Shown here: positions 8,578 through 16,429 of the stretch, one piece after another
Layout: each line of letters starts with the position of its first letter
How positions within the stretch are numbered: the stretch's first letter is position 1
Translations under genes and position numbers: made by a program
The notes under the pieces: model-generated
Database searches by the model: none
Told to the model about the DNA's origin: nothing
Seen by the model: only the letters and a program-made list of their open reading frames with translations
NCBI GenBank assembly: GCA_002449335.1
Contig: DKDL01000079.1
Span: 1-18,242, forward strand
DNA length: 18,242 nucleotides
Reading direction: 5' to 3'
Source: Succinatimonas sp. UBA6849
GTDB taxonomy: Bacteria > Pseudomonadota > Gammaproteobacteria > Enterobacterales > Succinivibrionaceae

Positions 8578-9618
8578 ATGAAATTTAAGAAAACTCTTTT
8601 ATCTTTAATTCTCTGTACTTGTGTTGCTGGTGCTAATGCAGGCAATTTGTACGGTTATGACAAATACCTGAATTACCACTATGGTCAGGGAAGAATTACT
8701 GAGAACGCTAAGGCAGATGATACTATCTATGCAAAATATCAGGCTTATAACCTCTTTTTTGCGATTGTTGACTCAAACAAAGAGTTATTTGCAACCTTAC
8801 TGCACAATCTTGAGAGTAATCTGTGCTTAGGCTCAGTGGATTTATATATTCCAAACAAGAGCTCAACTCTAGGTAAAACCAGTGACACTCTTGATGTAGG
8901 TGCTACTCTATTTACTGCTTATGCTTTAATTGAAGCTTCAGAGCAGTTCTCTGTACCTGAGTACAAAGACAAAGCAGAAAAGATCATTAAGTGCATCAAG
9001 ACCAAGTTTGCTGTTAACAATGAAGTTTTAGGTGAACTTATCGTATCCTCAGTTGATAAGAACCAGAACTTCACTGTAAAGCCATCAGATTTTCCTCTAT
9101 TCGTGGTTCAAAGATTATCTGCACACGATGGAGAATTAAAAAAGCAGTTACATAACTCATATGTAGCTATTGTTAAAGGTGCAGGTGATGGCTTTGTAGC
9201 TGATGAACTGCAGTTTAACGCTGATGGTAACTTACTAATTAAGAAGAACACCATCGGTGCTGCTGATGCCTTAAAGTTCTACCTGTTCTTGAACATCAGC
9301 TCAAAGGCTGATGCTAACTTCAGATTATTAAAACCTCTGTATGACAATATGGAGAAATCTTTAAACAAGGATCTTAAGGCACCTTTAGAGTACAATTTCT
9401 TTGATAGAGTTGAAAAAGGTGAAGGCACTATTGCCTATACAGCAGCCTTACTACCCGATGCTAAAGGAAAAATTAAAGATTATTTAAGAACTGAACTTAA
9501 CAGTTATGTCTTTAAGCAAAAAGATTTTTATGCTCATACATTAGCCCTGTTCTCTTTAGGCTATGACAAGCATTTATTCTCTTTAGCTCCTAATGGCAAA
9601 ATTATCCTGAATAAGTAG
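8578..9618 (+). CDS. bcsZ: BcsZ, GH8 endoglucanase homologue lacking the catalytic acid
   Basis: BcsZ is normally a periplasmic family 8 endo-1,4-beta-glucanase that trims nascent cellulose. This 346-aa form (E. coli 368) has a signal peptide ending near GANA (residue 21). I chose the ATG at 8578, preceded by AGGAG overlapping the bcsB stop; the frame stays open further upstream but that part lies inside bcsB and would bury the signal peptide. From GR (38-39) the protein aligns ungapped with E. coli through the catalytic-acid region, where E55 of SEGQSYG corresponds to K53 of AKYQAYN. The ASDGD stretch is also replaced (around GAT, 108-110). The base region keeps D230 (AADALK against SYDAIR). 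It is predicted to be a non-hydrolytic, perhaps glucan-binding, protein. The frame is intact. Confidence 0.85.
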   Translation: MKFKKTLLSLILCTCVAGANAGNLYGYDKYLNYHYGQGRITENAKADDTIYAKYQAYNLFFAIVDSNKELFATLLHNLESNLCLGSVDLYIPNKSSTLGKTSDTLDVGATLFTAYALIEASEQFSVPEYKDKAEKIIKCIKTKFAVNNEVLGELIVSSVDKNQNFTVKPSDFPLFVVQRLSAHDGELKKQLHNSYVAIVKGAGDGFVADELQFNADGNLLIKKNTIGAADALKFYLFLNISSKADANFRLLKPLYDNMEKSLNKDLKAPLEYNFFDRVEKGEGTIAYTAALLPDAKGKIKDYLRTELNSYVFKQKDFYAHTLALFSLGYDKHLFSLAPNGKIILNK

Positions 9619-9621
9619 GCC

Positions 9622-9643
9622 TTAAAGTAGTTATTTAAAGTAG
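9622..9643 (+). repeat. Direct 9-bp repeat TTAAAGTAG in the bcsZ-bcsC spacer
   Basis: TTAAAGTAG occurs at 9622-9630 and 9635-9643 in the 33-base spacer, just after an AAGTAG that contains the bcsZ stop. The second TAG (9628-9630) is in frame with bcsZ, giving a back-up stop. The spacer has no clear Shine-Dalgarno for bcsC. Confidence 0.5.
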
Positions 9644-9651
9644 TAGATATT

Positions 9652-12600
9652 ATGAAGTTTTTGCGATTATGCTTTTTAGCGGGTGTTATCTCATGCTCAG
9701 CGTTATTTAACGCTCAGGCAAGTGATAGCCTGTCGCTAAAAAAAGACGATTTGCAAATCAGAATGGAACAGCCTAATCTGCCAGCAATCAAGAGTAGCGA
9801 GTTTTTAGAGCAGGTCAAAAAGCTCAGAAAGAGCCAGGACTATGCTAAGAAAAACTATAACCCTACTTTGGAGTTAAATGCCCTTGAAAAGCTTGCTTTA
9901 GTATCAGGCCGTTCTTCAAAAGAATACCTAATTGCTTATGTACGCTTTAAGGTAAATCAGGGCGGTAAAGCAAGAGAAGAAGCTAAAGAAGCCATAGAAA
10001 AACTGTGCAAAATGGGAAAGTATTCCTATGAGTGCATTCAGGGTAAGGCTCTTTATGATATTTCATCCCCTCAGATGAAGATCAAACTTCAATCTTTTAA
10101 CATGCATGAAACTAACCGCGACTATGAAGCTGCGGTAAAGGACATGGATGAACTGATGGGTATTCCTCTTGAGCATTCATTAAGACATCGCTACTTTGTA
10201 ATGATGGGTAACATTGAAGGCCGTGAAAGCGAAGCTATCGCAGGCTTAGAGTCTATTGTAAGTGAAGATCCTACTGACAGTAACTTCAAGTTTGAGGTTA
10301 TGAAGGACATCAATACCTTTAGAGCTCAGTTACTTGCTAATCAGGCAATTAAAGTTATCGATGATCCTAAGCAGTCTACTACAGCTCAAAACAACTTAAA
10401 GAAAGCTCTTAAGACTGATCCTGACAATCCTGATGCAGCTTACTGGCAGGAAATTCTAAACTACAGTACCTACTACAGAATGATTGATGAGGCTGATAAG
10501 TTATTAGAGGCAGGAAAAGTAAAAGAAGCATCTGAACTTTATCTAAAAGCCACAACCATCATGAAAGACAGCCCTTATGCTTATGTGGGACTTTCTAGAT
10601 GTGCTGTTTTAGAAAAGAACGAAGCTCTTTTTGACAAGTACTCAACTTTAGCTGTTGAAAATTCAAAGAAAGAATCAGCAGATGAGAGAAAGAGAATTGC
10701 TCAGTCTATGATCTCTTTAAAGGGTGATCTGTATGCCAATATTGCTGATGATTATCAGCAAAAAGGTGACAGAGACAATGCTATCTTCTGGTACATGAAA
10801 GCTTTGAAGATTGATAACACCTCTGTATGGAATGCGTATGCTCTATCTAACCTTTTATTAGAGAAAGGTGATACTTATGCAGCGCTAAAAACTATTGAGA
10901 ATGTATCCCCTACTGTTAAAAAGACCTCTGAGTATGCTTTTGCTCATGCTTTGATCTTAGATAAGTCAGGAAATACTCAAAAGGCTCTTAAGGTTTTAAA
11001 ACCTTATAAAGGCGCCAGTCAGAGTATTGATGAGAACATTGCTCGTTTTGAAGAATCTTTAGCTATTGAAAAAGCAAACAAGCTTTATGCTAAGGGTGAT
11101 TTAAAAGGCGCTATCAGATCGATTGAAAAATACAAGACCCCATACGTAGAGGCCACTTTAGCTCAATACCTGTATGAAGCAGGTGATTTAAAGAGAGCTG
11201 TGGCCATATTAAAAGATGCGATTGCCCAAGATGACACTCAGACCTATTCAAAGTTACGTTTAGCTCAGATCTATCATGAGTTAGGTGATGATGAAAAGGC
11301 CTCAGAGGTTGCTCTGTCATTAAAAGCAAAATCAAAGAGTTTATCTTTAGATAATCAAAGAGCACTAGGCGAATTATTCTCTGATCTCAACAGATTTGAT
11401 GATGCGATTGCTGTCTATGAGTCAGGTCTTGCTGATGAGGGTAAGAATAATGAGGATGCTGAGGCTGACGATGATGGCGTTGTTTTAGTTTCAGATTTAA
11501 ATGCTCGTCCTAATAGCTATCAGACACAGGATCTTGAAGTGTCTGAGAGTGAAAAGAGAATGACCAAAGCTTGGATGCAAAGAAATATTGCTGTAATCGA
11601 GGGTGAGCAGTACAAAAATGACACTAAAGCTTTAGACGACTACAGAAAAGCTCTGGCAATTTATGATGACAAGATTGGTCTTTACAGTGATGATGAGCTT
11701 TATACCAAAGCTTTAAGAACTCCTGATGAACCTCAGGACTGGTTACGCCAGTCAATTGCGTCTCGTGGTGCTGAGTACTATCAGGAGCACAATACTGTAA
11801 TTACAGATTCTATTAGATTTATCAGAGATTCAGGTCATGGCGGTTACTCTGATAACAAAGGCTTTATCAATGTGCTTAACATTTCCTTCCATATGTTAAG
11901 TGGCAGAGTTGCCTTCCAGACTGACAGAACAGTAACCGATGCAGGCACTCTGACTGGTGGCGAGTATAACGATATGTTCGGTTCATGCTTTGCTACAGGC
12001 TGTAACGATACCTCTGCTCACAAGAGAAGCATCAATACTTATGCTTTATCTTATGATAATGAAGTCTTCCATGCTGATATTGGTACAGCTCCAAAGATTT
12101 CAGGTAATCAGGTTAAGTCTAACGCTATCGTTGGTGGCTTTAGAACTTATATCGATTACAAAGACTGGTCATTTACACCATATTTCTATCACCGTGCTTT
12201 GGATAATTCTCTACTCTCATACTTTGGTGATAGAGATCCAGCTGATGGTAAGTTATGGGGTGCTGTAAAGAAGACAGGTGCATCTTTAACTGTAAGTAAC
12301 TATATCAATGAGTACTCAGGTTTCTGGATGAAAGGTGGCGTTGAAGTTCTAAAAGGAACAGAAGTTGCTTCAAATACCAAGCTTTCATTCATGGGTGGTT
12401 ATTACTATCACTTAATCAACAGACCTAATGAGAGATTAACCCTCTCCCCTAGCGCTATGTACATGCACTATGACAAGGATCTGTCAGGTTATACCTTCTC
12501 ACAGGGTGGTTACTATTCACCACAGCAGTACTATTCAACTTCTCTGTCATTGGCTTACATGAGAAGATATGACGACTTCTCTTATGCAATTGAAGCTTCA

Positions 12601-12906
12601 TTATCATTAAGCCATGCAACCACAGATAGTATTGACCGTTATCCATTAAAATCAAAATACTATCTATCATCTGATTATGATGCTGTAACTACTAAGAGTT
12701 CTTCTACCACCATTGGTGGCGGTATCACCGCTTCAGCTGAAAAACGCTTTGGCAGCCATTTCGTAGTTGGCGCTCAGATTAGAGCTATTAAGTCAGATGA
12801 CTACTCACCTTTAAACGGAACTCTGTACTTCAGATACTATATGGATGCCTGGAAGGGAGATTTACCAATGCCTCCTTCAGGACCTACACCTTACGTGGAG
12901 TGGTAA
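9652..12906 (+). CDS. bcsC: Cellulose export protein BcsC (TPR scaffold plus outer-membrane barrel)
   Basis: BcsC carries the glucan across the periplasm and outer membrane. The protein is 1084 aa (E. coli 1157). A signal peptide ends near NAQA (residue 24). Residues from about 30 to 690 are helical and rich in TPR-type repeats, for example around ALKTDPDNPDAAYW, GDRDNAIFWYMKALKID and LYEAGDLKRAVAIL. An acidic linker rich in D and E (about 598-612) interrupts the last repeats. From about residue 710 to the end the sequence turns to alternating beta strands of a barrel, ending with a terminal aromatic W typical of outer-membrane barrels. C779 and C784 lie five residues apart in a predicted loop and could form a disulfide. 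The ribosome binding site is weak. Confidence 0.93.
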   Translation: MKFLRLCFLAGVISCSALFNAQASDSLSLKKDDLQIRMEQPNLPAIKSSEFLEQVKKLRKSQDYAKKNYNPTLELNALEKLALVSGRSSKEYLIAYVRFKVNQGGKAREEAKEAIEKLCKMGKYSYECIQGKALYDISSPQMKIKLQSFNMHETNRDYEAAVKDMDELMGIPLEHSLRHRYFVMMGNIEGRESEAIAGLESIVSEDPTDSNFKFEVMKDINTFRAQLLANQAIKVIDDPKQSTTAQNNLKKALKTDPDNPDAAYWQEILNYSTYYRMIDEADKLLEAGKVKEASELYLKATTIMKDSPYAYVGLSRCAVLEKNEALFDKYSTLAVENSKKESADERKRIAQSMISLKGDLYANIADDYQQKGDRDNAIFWYMKALKIDNTSVWNAYALSNLLLEKGDTYAALKTIENVSPTVKKTSEYAFAHALILDKSGNTQKALKVLKPYKGASQSIDENIARFEESLAIEKANKLYAKGDLKGAIRSIEKYKTPYVEATLAQYLYEAGDLKRAVAILKDAIAQDDTQTYSKLRLAQIYHELGDDEKASEVALSLKAKSKSLSLDNQRALGELFSDLNRFDDAIAVYESGLADEGKNNEDAEADDDGVVLVSDLNARPNSYQTQDLEVSESEKRMTKAWMQRNIAVIEGEQYKNDTKALDDYRKALAIYDDKIGLYSDDELYTKALRTPDEPQDWLRQSIASRGAEYYQEHNTVITDSIRFIRDSGHGGYSDNKGFINVLNISFHMLSGRVAFQTDRTVTDAGTLTGGEYNDMFGSCFATGCNDTSAHKRSINTYALSYDNEVFHADIGTAPKISGNQVKSNAIVGGFRTYIDYKDWSFTPYFYHRALDNSLLSYFGDRDPADGKLWGAVKKTGASLTVSNYINEYSGFWMKGGVEVLKGTEVASNTKLSFMGGYYYHLINRPNERLTLSPSAMYMHYDKDLSGYTFSQGGYYSPQQYYSTSLSLAYMRRYDDFSYAIEASLSLSHATTDSIDRYPLKSKYYLSSDYDAVTTKSSSTTIGGGITASAEKRFGSHFVVGAQIRAIKSDDYSPLNGTLYFRYYMDAWKGDLPMPPSGPTPYVEW

Positions 12907-12912
12907 GAAAGA

Positions 12913-14514
12913 ATGGATTTAGGCATTAATAATCTTATATCCCAGTTACAGGAATTGCAGCAGGGTTGTTTGTATCTTTTAACAACCTCAGGCAAACAGA
13001 TTGCTGTAAATCTGGCTTTAAACTGTTTATATCGCAACAGTAAAGAAGACTTTTTAAGATTCTTAGTTGTAGGTGGTATTGAGCCTGAGAAGATGATCTC
13101 CTACCTTGATAACAAGGATATTGTAGATTCTATCAAAGCTCATGTTTATGAGTATGATGAAAACACTTTAGACATTACCAGTATTACAAGAGATCTTTCA
13201 TTACAAAAAGTAACTGATGAAAAGTCTTTAGTTGTAGTTCTGTTACAGGATGCTCTTTTAAACAAGTTATCAGAAAAGCAGTTACAGAACACCTTAGCAT
13301 CTTTAGAAGAGTATGCTATCGAATCTTCTTTATCAGTTGTAGTTATCACTCACGGTCTTTATGAGGATTCTCTTGTAAAGAGACTGTTAAGAGAGAGTAA
13401 CCACTATTCAGGCTTGGTATCATTTACAGACAGACCTAATGGTATTTTGATGAATACCCTGTTCTGGAGAGAACCAGACGGTCATTTCATTCAGTCAAAC
13501 AATCAGATTAAGATTGATGAAAATGGCATTGATGTAGTTGTTCCTGATACTAATCTTTTAGCTTCTATTGATGAGAATACCTGTTATATCACAGACAACA
13601 CTTTCACACCTGACAGTGCTGTTTATAACAATGTTAAGAGATTTAACTCAAATAAAGAGCTTTTTGAAGATGCCATTGAGAACGCTACAGCAGCTTCAGT
13701 TTTCTTAACCGTGAAATCGCGTGAAACCATCGATGAAACTGCTGAATACGTTTATAAACTTCGTACCACCAGAGGCAGTAACCTCAAGATCATTGTGATT
13801 GAAAAAGTAAGAGGTATCAGAGCAAATTCTGAGCAATTTTTAATTACCTGTGGTGCTAACTTCATCTTTGAAACCGATGCAAAAGGCACTTACATCAATG
13901 CGATGTTACCTACCTTAAAAACTCTGGTATTCCAAAAGAATATAAGTAAGAGTTTTAATGAAATTAAAGATAACTATCACTTAATTGATAATGAAGGCAA
14001 AGGTTTCTTAATGCCAAAAGACTTTATTGTCAAAGTGCAGAATTTAATTTCACATAATCTAGAGGAATCTAATTTAAGAGGAACTTTAGCTAAGCTTACC
14101 GTAAAAGACGGTCTTACCGAGAAAATGTGTGTAAGCCAGTTCAAACCTAAGCGTGGTGGCGACTACTGTACCGTTATGCACGGCTACATTATTCTCTACT
14201 TACCAAGCTGCCGAGAAGGTGAGTTAGCTATTACGCTTGAACACACATTTAATACTAAACCAACTACATTATTTAAAACCTGCTCTGCTGTATATACCTA
14301 TCAGGGAATTGTTTCTGAGATTAAAGATCTTGGATCAACTGAGTTTGATTCCTTTGAAGATGTAAACATCATGCATGAAATCATTACAAAACAAAGACAA
14401 GAAGAATTGATGAAGAAGAAAGCTAAGAGTATCTATGATTTGGCAGATACTAAGCTTGTAACAGCAGTGCCTGTATCCATGAATGAACTATGGAAGGAAG
14501 AACAAGATGCTTGA
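12913..14514 (+). CDS. bcsE: BcsE, c-di-GMP-binding cellulose regulator (GIL domain)
   Basis: BcsE is a cytoplasmic c-di-GMP receptor that binds the BcsR-BcsQ complex and boosts cellulose output. The protein is 533 aa (E. coli 523). There is no signal peptide. The C-terminal GIL domain carries R414-G-G-D417, an exact RxGD ligand motif, within FKPKRGGDY. The N-terminal half resembles the degenerate ATPase/receiver-like part of the family but shows no functional P-loop. The gene starts 6 bases after the bcsC stop and overlaps bcsF by 8 bases. In E. coli bcsEFG is transcribed away from bcsRQABZC; here it follows bcsC on the same strand. Confidence 0.92.
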   Translation: MDLGINNLISQLQELQQGCLYLLTTSGKQIAVNLALNCLYRNSKEDFLRFLVVGGIEPEKMISYLDNKDIVDSIKAHVYEYDENTLDITSITRDLSLQKVTDEKSLVVVLLQDALLNKLSEKQLQNTLASLEEYAIESSLSVVVITHGLYEDSLVKRLLRESNHYSGLVSFTDRPNGILMNTLFWREPDGHFIQSNNQIKIDENGIDVVVPDTNLLASIDENTCYITDNTFTPDSAVYNNVKRFNSNKELFEDAIENATAASVFLTVKSRETIDETAEYVYKLRTTRGSNLKIIVIEKVRGIRANSEQFLITCGANFIFETDAKGTYINAMLPTLKTLVFQKNISKSFNEIKDNYHLIDNEGKGFLMPKDFIVKVQNLISHNLEESNLRGTLAKLTVKDGLTEKMCVSQFKPKRGGDYCTVMHGYIILYLPSCREGELAITLEHTFNTKPTTLFKTCSAVYTYQGIVSEIKDLGSTEFDSFEDVNIMHEIITKQRQEELMKKKAKSIYDLADTKLVTAVPVSMNELWKEEQDA

Positions 14515-14692
14515 TACTCTGCCATTAGTTGATATCGTAGAACTAGTTGCGTTATGTGGAATATTATTTATTCCTGTAGGATTCTTTTTAAGAAAGACAT
14601 TTGATAAATATCGTGTTATTTTCAGATTATCAACCAAATTTCGCTCAAAATTAAAAGACAAAGGTGCATTTAAAGACTTCATTAAGAAATAA
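14507..14692 (+). CDS. bcsF: BcsF, small inner-membrane cellulose subunit
   Basis: BcsF is a single-pass inner-membrane protein that links BcsE to the BcsA/BcsG membrane complex. The chosen ATG at 14507 gives 61 aa (E. coli 63) and follows a GGAAG Shine-Dalgarno. An earlier in-frame ATG at 14483 lies inside bcsE, would add MNYGRKNK, and lacks a comparable site. One membrane helix spans about residues 8-28 (VDIVELVALCGILFIPVGFF) and is followed by a strongly basic cytoplasmic tail, as in E. coli. The start overlaps the end of bcsE, so translation is probably coupled. It ends in tandem stops TAA TAA, 5 bases before the next gene. Confidence 0.88.
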   Translation: MLDTLPLVDIVELVALCGILFIPVGFFLRKTFDKYRVIFRLSTKFRSKLKDKGAFKDFIKK

Positions 14693-14697
14693 TAAGC

Positions 14698-16290
14698 ATG
14701 AACACTGAACTTAACGCATTAAAACCTAAAGTAAGTTTTAGAGGATCCTTATTTTTCTCCTCTTTATATATTTTCAAAGTAGGTCTGTACCTAACTGGAT
14801 TTATCGACTTTTCACTGTTGCTAAATCTTTTAGGATTTACTGCTATTTGTCTTTATTTTGGAAATAAATATTTCAACAAGTTCTACAGAACCATTGTAGT
14901 TATTGCTACATTTGCCCTGTTCTACCATGACAGTTATCTACCATCTGTTGAGCAGATGATTGCCCAGAGAAACAACCTTACAGATTTCTCTTTAGGCTAT
15001 ATAGTTGAGTTCATTGAAGGCTTTGTAAACTTAAAGATGATTTTTGCTTTTATCTTAGCGATTGCGGTTTTATATTTTGCAGCCCGCTTTGTAAGAGTAA
15101 TTACCATTACCTATATACTTATCTTTGCAACTTTGGTAATTCCAACAGAGTTCTTGAAGAACATCATCGATAACGATGACAGAATTACTGTAAATGACAG
15201 CTTTATTGCCACTAAGACCAATAAAGACTTAGTTGAGCAAAGAGGTAATTTTACCAAATCTAATCTGCAGCGTTATCTTGAGACTTTCTATGAAAAAGAA
15301 GCTGACAGAAAAATCGATTATCCGGCTCACTTAAGAAAGAACTTCAAACCATTCAACATTGTAGTTTTACAGGTAAGTGGCATGTCCAACAAAGATCTTT
15401 ATGTACACAATGCTAAAGAACATGCTGTTTTAAAGAGATTTGATATTTATTTAAGTGACTTTAACTCTGTTACAACAGATAAAAAAGAAGCTACCTTACG
15501 TCTGTTTGATTCAATTTGTGGACAGAAATCTCGAGAAGAGCTCTTAAAAGATAACAGAGGCTGCTCTTTATTCAGAGCATTAGAAAGATTAGGTTATCAA
15601 GGTCAATTCTTATTTGACAGAAAAGATGACAACTTTAAGTTTGCAAAATTCTTACAGGAGAGAACCGAGTTTCCTACTCAGAAGATTGAGAATAAGGCAA
15701 AACCAAATCAGTTACTGACAACATTAAATCATATTGATGTAATGTCAGAGTACATTGAAGCTCAAAGACAGGAGCACAATAATCAGATGTTCTCATTCTT
15801 ACGTATGTCTCTTGCTGACAATGTAAAGGGCGAGACTGAATATGACATGGTCTTAAAAGACTTCTTATTAAATTTAGATAAGTTTGTAGATTACCTGTCA
15901 GGTCTGCCAAACGACACCTTATTTGTGCTCTTGCCATCGGATGGTTCTGCCCTGCAAGGTGATAGAACTCAGTTAAAGGGGGTAAAGGACATTCCTTCAC
16001 ATACTCTTACAAATGTAACAGCTATGGTTAAATTTATAAGTCATAAGCAAAGAGCTTCAGCTATCAATGTAACCTCTCCTACGAGCTATATGAGTGTTGC
16101 TCATTTAATCAAGAGAGCTATTGATGGCAACATCTTCTATGAAGACAATGTGATGTCAAATTTAGCTTTAACTGAAGATTTGTCTCAGACCTCCCCTGTT
16201 GATGAGAATGAGAATACAGTTTTCTTACAGTTTAAAGACAAATTCTTCTACAAGACAGCATCTGATGACTGGACTCAATATACAGAGTAG
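14698..16290 (+). CDS. bcsG: BcsG paralogue 1, pEtN transferase homologue without active site
   Basis: BcsG normally transfers phosphoethanolamine to glucose residues of cellulose, using a zinc site and a nucleophilic serine in a periplasmic domain. This 530-aa copy (E. coli 559) has about five membrane segments up to residue 152, including the YHDSYLP stretch shared with the second copy, then the periplasmic alpha/beta domain. Against remembered E. coli positions every active-site residue is changed: C243 to S227, Y277 to D261, nucleophile S278 to K262, H396 to A373, E442 to S414, H443 to D415. The structural cysteine pair (C274, C289; E. coli C290 and C306) and the open frame are kept. It is probably a maintained pseudoenzyme, perhaps a scaffold or partner for BcsF, BcsA or the active copy. 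The Shine-Dalgarno is weak. Confidence 0.88.
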   Translation: MNTELNALKPKVSFRGSLFFSSLYIFKVGLYLTGFIDFSLLLNLLGFTAICLYFGNKYFNKFYRTIVVIATFALFYHDSYLPSVEQMIAQRNNLTDFSLGYIVEFIEGFVNLKMIFAFILAIAVLYFAARFVRVITITYILIFATLVIPTEFLKNIIDNDDRITVNDSFIATKTNKDLVEQRGNFTKSNLQRYLETFYEKEADRKIDYPAHLRKNFKPFNIVVLQVSGMSNKDLYVHNAKEHAVLKRFDIYLSDFNSVTTDKKEATLRLFDSICGQKSREELLKDNRGCSLFRALERLGYQGQFLFDRKDDNFKFAKFLQERTEFPTQKIENKAKPNQLLTTLNHIDVMSEYIEAQRQEHNNQMFSFLRMSLADNVKGETEYDMVLKDFLLNLDKFVDYLSGLPNDTLFVLLPSDGSALQGDRTQLKGVKDIPSHTLTNVTAMVKFISHKQRASAINVTSPTSYMSVAHLIKRAIDGNIFYEDNVMSNLALTEDLSQTSPVDENENTVFLQFKDKFFYKTASDDWTQYTE

Positions 16291-16332
16291 TAGGATTCTG
16301 AGTAGTAAGATTCTGAATAGTAAGATGACTGC
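16288..16332 (+). repeat. Three tandem 15-bp repeats carrying in-frame double stops
   Basis: The units TAGTAGGATTCTGAG (16288-16302), TAGTAAGATTCTGAA (16303-16317) and the diverged TAGTAAGATGACTGC (16318-16332) run head to tail from the stop codon of the first bcsG. Since 15 is a multiple of three, each unit repeats two stop codons in the bcsG frame. Confidence 0.75.
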
Positions 16333-16335
16333 AAA

Positions 16336-16350
16336 AGTAGATTATCTGCT
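16336..16350 (+). other. Small hairpin in the spacer between the bcsG copies
   Basis: AGTAGA (16336-16341) pairs with TCTGCT (16345-16350) around a 3-base loop, with one G-U pair. It is followed by AT-rich sequence without a clear T run, so it is not a convincing terminator. It could be a processing or stability element between the two bcsG messages. The remaining spacer to 16429 is A-rich with no clear promoter. Confidence 0.25.
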
Positions 16351-16429
16351 AATTTAGATTTATAAGAAAAGTAATAATAAAAACAACAATCAACAAACAT
16401 AAGATAAACAAAGTAAGAGATTAGGCAGT

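Noticed and set aside
15674..16000. 108-codon open frame opposite the first bcsG
   Set aside because: Shadow of bcsG in the antisense frame, without ribosome binding site or family resemblance; the same holds for the other antisense and offset frames inside uvrB, bcsA, bcsB, bcsC and bcsE.
14698..16290. First bcsG as a decaying pseudogene
   Set aside because: The frame is uninterrupted, membrane segments and structural cysteines are kept, and codon use is like its neighbours; a functional pseudoenzyme fits better.
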